Positions 8,390 through 17,901 of a stretch of DNA of 64,000 nt are shown here, piece by piece (within the stretch, counting starts at the first letter, position 1; every line of letters starts with the position of its first letter). The notes beneath the pieces are model-generated. The model saw nothing but the letters and a program-made list of their open reading frames with translations. It did no database searches and had not been told where the DNA came from. A program made the position numbers and the translations under genes. Source of the stretch: Acidovorax sp. T1 (GTDB taxonomy: Bacteria; Pseudomonadota; Gammaproteobacteria; Burkholderiales; Burkholderiaceae_C). The DNA lies in contig NZ_CP021648.1 in assembly GCF_002176815.1 (NCBI RefSeq), forward strand, positions 496,001 through 560,000, read 5' to 3'.

Positions 8390-8761
8390 ATGAAAGTTCG
8401 CAACGCACTCATCATTGTTGGCCTGGCCACCGTCGCTACCGCTTCGTTCGCCGGGTCGGCGTATCACGCCAGCCCAGTGCAGGAGCAGGGAGCAGTTTTT
8501 ACTCCCGACCATCTGGGCAACACCGTGAGCCGGGAGTCAGTTCGCAACGCTGTGCTCGTAGCGCAGCAAGACGGCTCGCTCCAATGGATCAGCCGTGGCT
8601 ATCCCGCCACCTATCCGCTCGTGAAGGCTCCTGCCCTGAGCAAGACCCGCGAGCAGGTCAGGCAAGAACTGGAGTACTCACGCAAGAACCCCGTTACCGC
8701 TGACGGTATGCGCGACATGGGCGGCGAAGCTGGATGGGTCAACGCCCGACAGTTGCCCTAA
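8390..8761 (+). CDS. DUF4148 family periplasmic protein, one repeat
   Basis: This 123-residue protein starts at ATG 8390, preceded by AGGAG at good spacing; the frame extends upstream without a plausible start. A signal peptide is visible (ALIIVGLATVATASFAGSA). One DUF4148 unit, KTREQVRQELEYSRKN, lies near the C-terminus. DUF4148 proteins are short secreted proteins common in Burkholderiales, with no established biochemical role. It forms a pair with the next gene, directly upstream of czcI. Confidence 0.75.
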   Translation: MKVRNALIIVGLATVATASFAGSAYHASPVQEQGAVFTPDHLGNTVSRESVRNAVLVAQQDGSLQWISRGYPATYPLVKAPALSKTREQVRQELEYSRKNPVTADGMRDMGGEAGWVNARQLP

Positions 8762-8799
8762 CACCATCCAATCAATCTCATTCATTCAAAGGAACCACC

Positions 8800-9321
8800 A
8801 TGAACTTCAAGACCGCACTGCTGATCCTCTCGTTGGGCGCCGCACCCGCATTCGCTGCCGACCAGTCGGCACCTCTGACCCGTGAACAGGTTCGCGCAGA
8901 ACTCTCGCAGGCGATGCGTAGCGGCGAGATGTTGTCCCGCGGCGAGGCAAGCATGACGTTGCGCGAAATCAATCCGCGTGCTTACCCAGCCCCCGCAGCC
9001 ACTGTTTCAAAGACACGCTCGCAAGTGGCTCAGGAACTGAACCAGGCGATGCGGACAGGAGAAATTCTGGCCGCCGGTGAGTCCGGTGCCAAGCTCAACG
9101 AAATTGCACCCGGCAGCTATCCATCGCAGGCAGTGACCGCACAGGCCAAGACGCGAGACGAGGTTCGCCACGAACTGGAGGAAGCCATCGTCCACGGCGA
9201 GATGATGGCAAACGGCGAAGACGGCCGCTCGGTCAAGGAAGTATTTCCTGGCCTCTACCGTGGTAGCCACACTGACGTTGCCACTGAGCGTGGCTTCACG
9301 GGCCACTCCCAAAGTCTTTAA
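8800..9321 (+). CDS. DUF4148 family periplasmic protein, three tandem repeats
   Basis: This 173-residue protein starts at ATG 8800 behind AAAGGAA. It has a cleavable signal peptide ending near AAPAFAA. Three tandem DUF4148 units follow: LTREQVRAELSQAMRSGE, KTRSQVAQELNQAMRTGE and KTRDEVRHELEEAIVHGE, each about 40 residues with a terminal YP or LY. Repetition suggests a modular periplasmic protein, perhaps a metal-stress or envelope protein given its position between two metal-linked genes. No function is established for the family. Confidence 0.8.
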   Translation: MNFKTALLILSLGAAPAFAADQSAPLTREQVRAELSQAMRSGEMLSRGEASMTLREINPRAYPAPAATVSKTRSQVAQELNQAMRTGEILAAGESGAKLNEIAPGSYPSQAVTAQAKTRDEVRHELEEAIVHGEMMANGEDGRSVKEVFPGLYRGSHTDVATERGFTGHSQSL

Positions 9322-9389
9322 GGCGCTGACTGGCTCCGTTCTTTGACGCAGGCAGTCGAGAAGACTGGCTGCCATGCTAGAATAAAAAA

Positions 9390-9755
9390 ATGAGTCGCTG
9401 GGTCGTCGCTTTGATGCTCGCATTGCTACCGCTCCAGTTTAGCTGGGCAGCGGTAGCTACGTATTGCCAGCATGAGCGATTTACGTCCGCCTCTACCGTG
9501 CAGCATGTAGGTCACCACGAACACCAGCATGATTCAGGTGCCTCTGGCGGCAAAACCAAAGCAGGCGAAAAGAACCTCGATAAGTTCGACCCCGATTGCC
9601 GCTCATGCCATGGCCTTGGACTCGGTGCAGTCCACGTGCCAGTTGCCAAAATGCCTGCCAATCGCGGCAGCGGCATGAATGCTCCGGTCTTGTCACCGTT
9701 AGCTGGCATCAGCCCCATCCCGCCCGATCGCCCTCAGTGGCCCTCCCTCGCCTAG
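9390..9755 (+). CDS. czcI: CzcI, periplasmic regulator-type protein of the Czc system
   Basis: This 121-residue protein has the hallmarks of CzcI: a signal peptide (ALMLALLPLQFSW), then ATYCQHE, HVGHHEHQHDS and CRSCHG, which are metal-binding His/Cys clusters, and a C-terminus ending DRPQWPSLA. CzcI precedes czcCBA in Cupriavidus and relatives and is thought to modulate czc expression. The ATG follows TAGAAT (9378-9383) by only six bases, so the transcript may start at or very near the start codon; no Shine-Dalgarno is obvious. Confidence 0.85.
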   Translation: MSRWVVALMLALLPLQFSWAAVATYCQHERFTSASTVQHVGHHEHQHDSGASGGKTKAGEKNLDKFDPDCRSCHGLGLGAVHVPVAKMPANRGSGMNAPVLSPLAGISPIPPDRPQWPSLA

Positions 9756-9909
9756 TCGGCGGGGCTTCTTACTCGATCCATTTTTCATCCGCCTTCGATA
9801 AGGCGGTATCGCCGCGCGCGCCGTGGCCGAAATGGACTTGAACAGCCAGGCATCTTTGTCGGTGCCGTACCGCCGATTTCCTCGTGTTTCAAGGTCACTG
9901 GAGAATCGG

Positions 9910-11268
9910 ATGTTCAAGGGAATTCATATTTCAAATGGCCTGGTCGCTGCGCCCGGCCGGAAGAATTTTGCGGTCACAACGATCGTTGCAGCCACGTTGT
10001 TTGCGGCTGGATCAATCGCGCTCGCCCAGGGCGTGTCTTCGGGCGCCGTGGGAAGCCAGCCGGTAGTTGTTCACAGCGCCTCGGCATCGTCCGCTGCTCC
10101 GATGTCGTTGGCCAGGGCCATCGACTTGGCGCTGGAGGGAAATGCAGACGTTGCTGCGGCCACGCGTCAGGTTGAGGCGACGGAAGGGCAAGTCATTCAA
10201 GGACGCGCGCGCCCAAACCCAGAGTTCGCGTACTCGCTCGAAGACACACGCTCGAAAACGCGCACGCAAAGCTGGCAGCTCAACCTTCCGATCGAACTTG
10301 GCGGGAAGCGTGCTGCACGGACTAAAGCCGCGCAAAGTGCTCGGGAGCAAGCACAAGCTCAGCTCACCGAGGTGAAATCCACGGTACGCGCCAGCGTGGT
10401 TGCCGCTTACTTTGACGCACTGACTGCCCGAGAGCGGCTGGCACTGGCAAAGGACAGCGCAACGCTTGCCAAGTCATCCACTGACACCGTTGCGAAGCGT
10501 GTCGCGGCTGGCAAGGTCTCCCCGGTCGAGGAGACAAAGGCACGCGTTGCTGAAGCTGGAATACGCGTGGAGCTGACGCAGGCGGCGAGCGAAGAGCGCA
10601 ATGCGCTGACCCGCCTCTATGCATTGTTGGGCCGCAGCACCGCGGTCACTCTCCAGCTGGAAGGCGATGCCGAGAGCATTCCAACCGTTCCTGATCTTGC
10701 TGCGCTGCAATCATTGGTCGCGTCATCACCAGCCGTTGTTGTCGCCAAGGCTGAAGTGGATCGGCGCAAAGCTTTGACCGAGGTGGAACAAAGCAAGCGC
10801 GTGCCGGACGTGACTGTGAGCGCAGGTATGCAGCGGAGCAACGAGACACAGCGCAACATGCTCCTGCTCGGAGTGTCGGTACCTCTACAGGTATTCGACC
10901 GCAACCAAGGCAACCTGCTGGAGGCCCTGAAGCTTGAAGACAAAGCCAGGGACGAGCTGCAAGGCACCACCGTGCGGCTGCACAGCGAGGTGACCCAAGC
11001 CCATGATCGACTGTCAACGATCAGTACCGAAGTGCAGGTGCTGCAGAGTGACGTGCTTCCCGGTTCCAAGTCAGCCTACGACGCGGCAACCATTGGGTTC
11101 GAGAACGGCAAATTCAATTTTCTCGAAGTTCTAGACGCACAACGCACGTACTTCACTGCCAAGTCGCAATACCTCAAGGCGTTGGCCGAGGCCCATCGAG
11201 CAGCCGCGGAGATCGACCGCCTGCTGGGCAACCCGACGCCCAATGCACCGACCAACCAGCAAAACTGA
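9910..11268 (+). CDS. czcC: CzcC, outer-membrane factor of the Co/Zn/Cd efflux pump
   Basis: This TolC-like outer-membrane component of the CzcCBA tripartite pump has about 452 residues. Start ATG 9910 has GGAGA 5-6 bases upstream; a longer frame from 9823 is open but lacks such a site. A signal-like segment (TIVAATLFAAGSIALAQG) precedes two OEP domains, each with long helices, for example SLARAIDLALEGNADVAAA and LKLEDKARDELQGTTV. The protein ends in a hydrophilic tail. It is followed 8 bp later by czcB in the same operon. Confidence 0.92.
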   Translation: MFKGIHISNGLVAAPGRKNFAVTTIVAATLFAAGSIALAQGVSSGAVGSQPVVVHSASASSAAPMSLARAIDLALEGNADVAAATRQVEATEGQVIQGRARPNPEFAYSLEDTRSKTRTQSWQLNLPIELGGKRAARTKAAQSAREQAQAQLTEVKSTVRASVVAAYFDALTARERLALAKDSATLAKSSTDTVAKRVAAGKVSPVEETKARVAEAGIRVELTQAASEERNALTRLYALLGRSTAVTLQLEGDAESIPTVPDLAALQSLVASSPAVVVAKAEVDRRKALTEVEQSKRVPDVTVSAGMQRSNETQRNMLLLGVSVPLQVFDRNQGNLLEALKLEDKARDELQGTTVRLHSEVTQAHDRLSTISTEVQVLQSDVLPGSKSAYDAATIGFENGKFNFLEVLDAQRTYFTAKSQYLKALAEAHRAAAEIDRLLGNPTPNAPTNQQN

Positions 11269-11276
11269 GATCGACC

Positions 11277-12878
11277 ATGAACTCCATCAAATCAAGCATC
11301 AGCAAGAAGCATCTGATCGCCATCGCCGTCGTCATCGCGATGGGCGTTGGTGCTGGCGCCCTCATTCTGCAGGGTGGCAAGACGAAGGCAGCAGCCAGTG
11401 AGGGAGATGGCCACGGCCACGGCACACACACTGAAGCCAAGGGGCACGGAGACGGCGAGCACCATGGCAAAGCGGATGGCAAAGGCCACGACGACGACAA
11501 AGGTCATGCCGACGGGGAGCATCACGAGAAAAGTGAGTCGAAGGGTGCGAACGGCGGCAGCCTCTTCAAGGAAGGCGACTTCGGGCTGGAAGCCCTGCTC
11601 GCAGAAGACGGCGGCGAGCCACGCCTTCGCGTCTGGATGTTCGACAAGGAAAAGCCACTGCCCCAGAGCGCCGCCACTGTCGCCGCAACAATTACCCGGC
11701 CGACGGGGGAAAAGCAGACGCTCTCATTCATTCAGGAAAAGGCTGGATGGGTGAGCCGCGAGAACGTGGCAGAACCGCATGTGTTTGACATTGAGATCAT
11801 TGCGCAAAAGGGCAATGAGCCTTTCCTTTTCGTGATGAGCAAGGAAGAAGGCAAGGTCGAGCTGACAGATGCCCAGATTAAGGCGTCAGCTATCAGCATT
11901 GACTCGGCATCCCCTGCGAGCATCAAGTCTGCGCTGCTGCTGCCCGGCGAGATCCGTCTCAACGAAGATCGCACTTCGCACGTGGTCCCGCGCCTTGCAG
12001 GCGTGGTGGAAAGCGTCAACGCCAGCTTGGGCCAGGTTGTCAAGAAGGGGCAGGTGCTGGCCGCTATCGCAAGTCCCACAGCATCGGAGCAACGCAGCGA
12101 GCTGCAGACGGTCCAAAAGCGCATGGCGTTGGCAAAGACGACCTACGAGCGGGAGAAAAAGCTCTGGGAGCAGAAGGTTTCGGCAGAGCAGGACTACCTG
12201 CAAGCTAAACAGGCTCTCAGCGAAGCCGAAGTGGCCGTCGCAAACGCTAACCAGAAGCTGGGTGCACTGGGCCTTTCGTCCTCATCCGCCTCTGGTTTGA
12301 ACCGGATTGAACTGCGTGCGCCCTTTGATGGGATCGTCATCGAGAAACATCTGAGCCTTGGTGAAGCCGTCAAGGAAGACGCTGCTGTGTTCACGATTTC
12401 GGACCTGAGCCAAGTTTGGGCTGAGATCAACGTGCCAGCCAAAGATTTGCCTCAGGTGCGAGTTGGCGAGAAAGTCACTATCAAGGCCACCGCTTTCGAC
12501 GCTTCAGCGACGGGCACAGTGGCCTTCGTGGGCGCGCTCATAGGCGAGCAAACCCGAACCGCCAAAGCGCGGGTGGTACTGGATAACCCCAAGGGGGCAT
12601 GGCGGCCAGGTCTGTTCGTGAACGTCGAGGTCGTGGCTGATGAAGCCACAGTGCCCGTGACGATCGCTGCAGACGCGGTCCAGACGGTTGGAGAAAAGCC
12701 GGTTGTCTTCCTCAAGGTCAATGGAGGCTTCATTGCCCAACCAGTGCAACTGGGGCGCAGCGACGGCAAACGGATCGAGGTCCTGCAAGGCATCAAGCCT
12801 GGAACGCCTTATGCAGCGTCCGGCAGCTTCGTAGTGAAGTCCGAACTGGGCAAGGCGTCCGCCGAGCACACGCACTGA
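11277..12878 (+). CDS. czcB: CzcB, periplasmic adaptor (membrane fusion protein) of the Czc pump
   Basis: This 533-residue adaptor links CzcA to CzcC. It has an N-terminal membrane anchor (residues about 11-31), then a His/Gly/Asp-rich segment (about 43-85; HGHGTHTEAKGHGDGEHHG and similar), which is likely to bind metal, then barrel-sandwich/lipoyl halves flanking a helical hairpin (QTVQKRMALAKTTYEREKK). The C-terminal beta-barrel includes VWAEINVPAKDLPQVRVGE. A further His pair closes the protein (EHTH). The length and His-rich insert fit CzcB of Co/Zn/Cd systems rather than Cus-type adaptors. Confidence 0.93.
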   Translation: MNSIKSSISKKHLIAIAVVIAMGVGAGALILQGGKTKAAASEGDGHGHGTHTEAKGHGDGEHHGKADGKGHDDDKGHADGEHHEKSESKGANGGSLFKEGDFGLEALLAEDGGEPRLRVWMFDKEKPLPQSAATVAATITRPTGEKQTLSFIQEKAGWVSRENVAEPHVFDIEIIAQKGNEPFLFVMSKEEGKVELTDAQIKASAISIDSASPASIKSALLLPGEIRLNEDRTSHVVPRLAGVVESVNASLGQVVKKGQVLAAIASPTASEQRSELQTVQKRMALAKTTYEREKKLWEQKVSAEQDYLQAKQALSEAEVAVANANQKLGALGLSSSSASGLNRIELRAPFDGIVIEKHLSLGEAVKEDAAVFTISDLSQVWAEINVPAKDLPQVRVGEKVTIKATAFDASATGTVAFVGALIGEQTRTAKARVVLDNPKGAWRPGLFVNVEVVADEATVPVTIAADAVQTVGEKPVVFLKVNGGFIAQPVQLGRSDGKRIEVLQGIKPGTPYAASGSFVVKSELGKASAEHTH

Positions 12879-12894
12879 TCACGGAGCCTTACAC

Positions 12895-15800
12895 ATGTTT
12901 GAAAAACTGATTCGATTCTCGATCGAGCAGCGGTGGCTGGTGCTGCTAGCCGCCCTTGCAATGGGCGCCTTAGGTGTCTTCAACTACCAGAAGCTTCCCA
13001 TCGACGCCGTCCCGGACATCACCAACGTCCAGGTCCAAATCAACACTCAAGCAGCTGGTTACTCGCCGCTTGAGACTGAGCAGCGCGTGACCTACCCCAT
13101 CGAGACAGTCATGGCGGGCCTGCCCAATCTTGAGCAGACAAGGTCATTGTCTCGCTATGGACTTTCCCAGGTCACCGTGATCTTCAAGGACGGCACGGAC
13201 ATCTACTTCGCGCGCCAACTGGTGAATGAACGCATCCAGGAGGCCCGAGATAAGTTGCCGGCAGGCATTACCCCTGCGCTGGGACCGATCTCGACCGGCC
13301 TCGGAGAAATCTACCTGTGGACGGTTGAAACCAAGGATGGCGCCAAGAAGCCAGACGGCAACCCCTACACCCCGACAGACTTGCGTGAGATTCAGGACTG
13401 GATCATCAAGCCGCAATTGCGCAATGTGCCTGGCGTCACCGAAATCAACTCCATCGGCGGCTTTGCGAAGGAGTACCAGATTGCGCCAGTCCCCGAGCGC
13501 CTGGCCTCGCTCGGCGTGACGCTGCAAGACATCGTCACTGCTTTAGATCGCAACAACGGCAATGTTGGCGCCGGCTACATCGAGAAGCGCGGCGAACAGT
13601 ACCTGGTTCGCGCACCTGGCCAAGTCAAGTCAATGGAAGACATAGGCAATGTGATCCTGAGCAGCGCCAACGGTGTGCCTGTGCGTGTGCGGGATGTCGC
13701 CGACGTATCCATCGGCCGGGAACTGCGCACTGGCGCCGCCACGGACAACGGCCGTGAAGTCGTGCTCGGTACAGTCTTCATGCTTATCGGCGAAAACAGC
13801 CGTACTGTGTCTCAAGCTGTAGACAAGAAGATGGTGGAGATCAACCGCAACCTACCCGAAGGCGTGCACGCGGTCACGGTCTACGACCGGACTGTCCTGG
13901 TGGACAAGGCCATCAGTACGGTGAAGAAGAACCTCATGGAAGGCGCGATCTTGGTGATCGTGATCCTCTTCCTGTTCCTGGGCAACATCCGGGCTGCGGT
14001 GATCACGGCAACGGTGATTCCGCTGTCGATGCTTTTCACGTTCACCGGGATGGTGAACTACAAGGTAAGTGCCAACCTGATGAGCCTTGGAGCGCTGGAC
14101 TTCGGCATCATCATTGACGGAGCGGTTGTGATCGTCGAGAACTGCGTTCGCCGCCTGGCGCATGCACAAGCGCATCACGGTCGGCCGCTGACCCGAGCCG
14201 AGCGCTTCCATGAAGTGTTTTTGGCATCCAAAGAATCACGCCGCGCCCTGCTGTTCGGTCAGCTCATCATCATGGTGGTGTATCTGCCGATCTTCGCCCT
14301 CACAGGTGTTGAAGGAAAGATGTTCCACCCGATGGCGTTTACCGTGGTGGCAGCGCTTGTCGGCGCAATGATCCTGTCGGTAACGTTCATCCCCGCCGCA
14401 GTCGCGCTGTTCATCGGCAACCGGGTCAGCGAGAAGGAGAACTTCCTGCTCGGTCATGCGAAGCGAATCTATGCGCCCCTGCTGGATCGAGTCATGTCCG
14501 CCAAGGCCTTGGTGCTCTCCATTGCCGCGGTGGCCGTAGTGCTCTGCGGATTGATCGCGACCCGAATGGGCAGCGAGTTCGTTCCCCAGCTCAATGAAGG
14601 CGACCTCGCCATCCAGGCGCTGCGCATCCCCGGTACCAGCCTCTCGCAATCTATCGCCATGCAGCGTCAGATCGAAGGGACGCTGAAAGAGAAGTTCCCT
14701 GAGATAGACCGGGTATTTGCCAGAACCGGGACTGCAGAAATTGCCTCGGACCCGATGCCGCCGAACATCTCGGACGGATACATCATGCTCAAACCCATGG
14801 ACCAGTGGCCCGAGCCGCGAAAGACCCGCGACGAACTGCTTACCGCGATCCAGGAAGTGGTTGGCAAGATCCCTGGCAACAACTACGAATTCTCTCAGCC
14901 GATCCAATTGCGCTTCAACGAGCTTATTTCCGGTGTGCGCAGCGACGTTGCGGTCAAGATCTTTGGGGACGACATGGACGTCCTGAACAAGTCTGCAGAA
15001 GAGATCTCGTCGATGCTGCAGAAGATCCAAGGGGCATCGGAGGTGAAGGTGGAGCAGACAACCGGGCTGCCGATGCTCACCGTGAATATCGACCGCCAGA
15101 AGGCTGCTCGCTATGGCCTGAATGTGGCCGACATCCAGGACACCGTGGCCACAGCCATTGGTGGACGTGAAGCGGGAACGATGTTCGAGGGTGATCGGCG
15201 ATTCGACATCCTGGTGCGCCTGCCCGAAGCGATCCGCAATGATATGGAAGGCATGAAGCGACTGCCTATCCCGCTGCCTCGCTCAGCGGGTACCGCCGAA
15301 GCACGGACCAATTTCATCCCGCTTGCCGAGGTCGCTTCTTTTGAACTCGCCCCTGGCCCCAATCAAGTCAGCCGCGAGAACGGAAAGCGCCGCATAGTGG
15401 TCAGCGCCAACGTGCGTGGCCGCGACGTGGGATCTTTCGTTGCGGAGGCAGAGCAAGGCCTGGCTCAGATCAAGATACCAACGGGCTACTGGACGAGCTG
15501 GGGCGGAACATTCGAAAACCTGCAATCTGCCTCCAAGCGTTTGCAGATTGTGGTGCCCGTCTCACTGCTGCTGGTCTTCGTTCTGTTGTTCGCAATGTTT
15601 GGAAATGCCAAGGACGGGCTGCTGGTCTTCACCGGAATTCCATTCGCGCTAACTGGTGGCATCTTGGCACTATGGCTTCGCGACATACCCATGTCGATCT
15701 CTGCGGCCGTTGGCTTCATCGCGCTTTCAGGCGTTGCTGTTCTTAACGGGCTTGTGATGATTTCATACATCCGGACGTTGAGAGAGGAAGGCGTTCCGCT

Positions 15801-16077
15801 GGACGATGCCATCCGCGATGGAGCGTTGACACGTCTGCGACCTGTGCTTATGACCGCTCTCGTGGCGTCTCTGGGCTTCATTCCAATGGCCATTGCAACA
15901 GGCACCGGCGCTGAGGTTCAACGCCCACTAGCAACCGTGGTTATTGGCGGCATTCTTTCCTCCACTCTGCTCACTCTGTTGGTGCTGCCAATCCTCTATC
16001 GACTGGCTCACAAGCCCGACGAGAAGGACGAAGACGTGTCGGCAGAGCCCGTGCACTCTGTTCCCTCCGCCCACTGA
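12895..16077 (+). CDS. czcA: CzcA, heavy-metal efflux RND transporter
   Basis: This 1060-residue inner-membrane proton/metal antiporter of the HME-RND family is expected to have twelve membrane segments in two repeats. DFGIIIDGAVVIVEN at about residues 402-416 in TM4 is the HME1-type motif associated with divalent Co, Zn and Cd export. The N-terminus (MFEKLIRFSIEQRW) and PIDAVPDITNVQVQI are typical. It lies 16 bp after czcB, and an intrinsic terminator follows the stop. The gene appears intact. Confidence 0.95.
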   Translation: MFEKLIRFSIEQRWLVLLAALAMGALGVFNYQKLPIDAVPDITNVQVQINTQAAGYSPLETEQRVTYPIETVMAGLPNLEQTRSLSRYGLSQVTVIFKDGTDIYFARQLVNERIQEARDKLPAGITPALGPISTGLGEIYLWTVETKDGAKKPDGNPYTPTDLREIQDWIIKPQLRNVPGVTEINSIGGFAKEYQIAPVPERLASLGVTLQDIVTALDRNNGNVGAGYIEKRGEQYLVRAPGQVKSMEDIGNVILSSANGVPVRVRDVADVSIGRELRTGAATDNGREVVLGTVFMLIGENSRTVSQAVDKKMVEINRNLPEGVHAVTVYDRTVLVDKAISTVKKNLMEGAILVIVILFLFLGNIRAAVITATVIPLSMLFTFTGMVNYKVSANLMSLGALDFGIIIDGAVVIVENCVRRLAHAQAHHGRPLTRAERFHEVFLASKESRRALLFGQLIIMVVYLPIFALTGVEGKMFHPMAFTVVAALVGAMILSVTFIPAAVALFIGNRVSEKENFLLGHAKRIYAPLLDRVMSAKALVLSIAAVAVVLCGLIATRMGSEFVPQLNEGDLAIQALRIPGTSLSQSIAMQRQIEGTLKEKFPEIDRVFARTGTAEIASDPMPPNISDGYIMLKPMDQWPEPRKTRDELLTAIQEVVGKIPGNNYEFSQPIQLRFNELISGVRSDVAVKIFGDDMDVLNKSAEEISSMLQKIQGASEVKVEQTTGLPMLTVNIDRQKAARYGLNVADIQDTVATAIGGREAGTMFEGDRRFDILVRLPEAIRNDMEGMKRLPIPLPRSAGTAEARTNFIPLAEVASFELAPGPNQVSRENGKRRIVVSANVRGRDVGSFVAEAEQGLAQIKIPTGYWTSWGGTFENLQSASKRLQIVVPVSLLLVFVLLFAMFGNAKDGLLVFTGIPFALTGGILALWLRDIPMSISAAVGFIALSGVAVLNGLVMISYIRTLREEGVPLDDAIRDGALTRLRPVLMTALVASLGFIPMAIATGTGAEVQRPLATVVIGGILSSTLLTLLVLPILYRLAHKPDEKDEDVSAEPVHSVPSAH

Positions 16078-16081
16078 CAAG

Positions 16082-16121
16082 TGGGCCTTCGGGCTCCGCA
16101 AATTGCGGGGCCCATTTTTTT
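16082..16121 (+). terminator. intrinsic terminator after czcA
   Basis: The outer stem TGGGCC/GGCCCA (16082-16087 and 16109-16114) encloses an inner stem CCGC/GCGG around AAATT. It is followed directly by a run of seven T residues. The position 5 bp after the czcA stop is appropriate for ending or attenuating the czcCBA transcript. Confidence 0.75.
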
Positions 16122-16144
16122 CTTTCACTTACTCAGGAAACACC

Positions 16145-16519
16145 ATGAAAGCAATGCATATCCTTCTCGCGCTGGCCTTGTCCATTTCTGGAACTGCGAT
16201 GGCCGCGGACAACCATGACGCAAAACCAATGCACGGAGGCATCGTTTCACAGGCAAAAGACATCCACTACGAACTGGTGACCAGCGCAGCCAAGTTGCAG
16301 CTTTACGTACGGGATCATGGCAAGCCTGCCGACGTTTCCGGAATGACTGCGAAGATAACGCTTTTGACAGGCTCAGAAAAGCAGGACGTCGAGTTGCTGC
16401 CGGTGGATGGAAAGCTGGAGGCGTCGGGAAGCTTCAAGCTTGCCGCAGGCACAAAAGCCGTCGCAGTAGTCTCGAAAGGCGGCAAGTCCGTCGCATCGGT
16501 CCGCTTCGCTTTGAAGTAA
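16145..16519 (+). CDS. small periplasmic protein downstream of czcA
   Basis: This 124-residue secreted protein has a signal peptide (LLALALSISGTAMAA), followed by a beta-rich domain (KLQLYVRDHGKPADVSGM, KAVAVVSKGGKSVASVRF). His residues near the mature N-terminus (NHDAKPMHGG) could take part in metal binding. The start ATG lies within CACCATG after AGGAAA. It sits after the czcA terminator, so it may be read at lower level or from its own promoter. Similar small proteins accompany czc loci; I assign no name. Confidence 0.7.
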   Translation: MKAMHILLALALSISGTAMAADNHDAKPMHGGIVSQAKDIHYELVTSAAKLQLYVRDHGKPADVSGMTAKITLLTGSEKQDVELLPVDGKLEASGSFKLAAGTKAVAVVSKGGKSVASVRFALK

Positions 16520-16616
16520 TCCAATTGCGATGAGCCGTCATCGTTGCAATTGCCCCTGGCGATGCACCTCGTCGCACAGGGTCCAGGTGTGGTCAGCACG
16601 TTGAACGGTTTCAAAG

Positions 16617-16838
16617 ATGGGTTACGGACTCGCCGCAAAGCTTTTTTGGATCTGGATCAGCCTGATCGTGACAGTGATCACATTCTGGCGGGTCCGCCAC
16701 ATGTGGCTAAAACGGCATCCAGAACGGGACAAGGGCCTCAAGTACAGCCAGCGCTTGGCCAAGCGGCTCAGAGATCGTAGGGTGCTGCAGTTGCAATCCC
16801 GGCAGGGAAAGAACATCGATAGGCGCCGCCGCCATTGA
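16617..16838 (+). CDS. small single-span membrane protein
   Basis: This 73-residue protein has one membrane helix (about residues 8-24, FWIWISLIVTVITFW) followed by a strongly basic cytoplasmic-type tail (RLAKRLRDRRVLQLQSRQGK). No good Shine-Dalgarno is visible. It lies in the czcA-czcD interval in the same direction and could be a small accessory protein of the efflux locus. The protein-like hydrophobic pattern supports it being real; function is unknown. Confidence 0.5.
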   Translation: MGYGLAAKLFWIWISLIVTVITFWRVRHMWLKRHPERDKGLKYSQRLAKRLRDRRVLQLQSRQGKNIDRRRRH

Positions 16839-16898
16839 TGCTGAGATAGTGGTAGTGCAAATGCTTTTTAAATAAGCGAAAACATAGGATGTACCGGT

Positions 16899-17843
16899 AT
16901 GAGTGCCTCACACGAACATGCATTACCAACAACTGGGAATGAGCGACGGCTTTGGATCGCTCTTGGGCTGACGGCGTCTTTCATGATCGCCGAGGTTGTT
17001 GCGGGGATTCTCACCAACAGCCTCGCGCTTATTTCCGATGCGGCACACATGCTGACCGACGCGGCCGCTTTGGCTATCGCCCTTGCTGCAGTACAAATCG
17101 GCAAGAGGAAGGCAGACTCTCTCCGGACTTTCGGTTACTACCGATTTGAGATTTTGGCGGCAGCTTTCAACTGCCTGATGTTGTTTGGGGTTGCGATCTA
17201 TATCCTGATAGAGGCTTACTCTCGCTTTAAGAATCCACCGGAGGTACAGACCGGCGCGATGATGCTGGTCGCAATCCTGGGCCTGGTCGTAAATCTGATC
17301 AGCATGAAGTTGCTGCAGAGCGGCAAGGATGCAAGCCTCAACGTTAAAGGTGCCTACCTCGAGGTCTGGAGCGACATGCTTGGCTCACTGGGTGTGATCA
17401 TCGGAGCGATCATCATCCGTTACACGGGCTGGACGACGGTAGACGCAATCATCGCCGTGCTGATTGGACTGTGGGTCTTGCCGCGCACGTGGGTTCTTCT
17501 TAAGGAAAGCTTGAACATCCTGCTGGAGGGTGTGCCAAATGGGATGGACATTGCCGAGGTCAGGAACAGCATCGCCAAAGTAAGCGGCGTGACGTCGGTT
17601 CACGACCTGCACATCTGGGCCCTGACCAGTGGCAAACCCAGCCTCACGGCACATGTCGTGCACGACCCTTCGTCCACTCCTGAGATCGTGCGGGAAGCCA
17701 TCAATGCGATTCTTGCTGACAGGTTCGCAGTTTTTCATACGACCCTACAGATGGAGTCGGTTTCCTGTCGTCTGGCGGATGAGATGGACACCTTTACGGC
17801 GCCGGCAAAGCACGTTGGTAGACAAGCAGAAGGCCATGCATAG
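16899..17843 (+). CDS. czcD: CzcD, cation diffusion facilitator (Zn/Co/Cd efflux)
   Basis: This 314-residue CDF transporter exports divalent cations from the cytoplasm in exchange for protons. Six membrane helices are expected. Metal-site residues are visible in SLALISDAAHMLTDA (TM2; D and H of the DxxxHxxxD-type site) and EVWSDMLGSLGV (TM5). A C-terminal cytoplasmic ferredoxin-like domain follows (about residue 210 on, with VHDLHIWALTSGKPSLTAH). The N-terminus is short and has few His residues. It follows the czc operon on the same strand. Confidence 0.93.
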   Translation: MSASHEHALPTTGNERRLWIALGLTASFMIAEVVAGILTNSLALISDAAHMLTDAAALAIALAAVQIGKRKADSLRTFGYYRFEILAAAFNCLMLFGVAIYILIEAYSRFKNPPEVQTGAMMLVAILGLVVNLISMKLLQSGKDASLNVKGAYLEVWSDMLGSLGVIIGAIIIRYTGWTTVDAIIAVLIGLWVLPRTWVLLKESLNILLEGVPNGMDIAEVRNSIAKVSGVTSVHDLHIWALTSGKPSLTAHVVHDPSSTPEIVREAINAILADRFAVFHTTLQMESVSCRLADEMDTFTAPAKHVGRQAEGHA

Positions 17844-17901
17844 CGCAAGGCGAATCTGACGACGCACTATCGTGAAGCTTGGCCAAGAAACGAGGACACT
17901 G

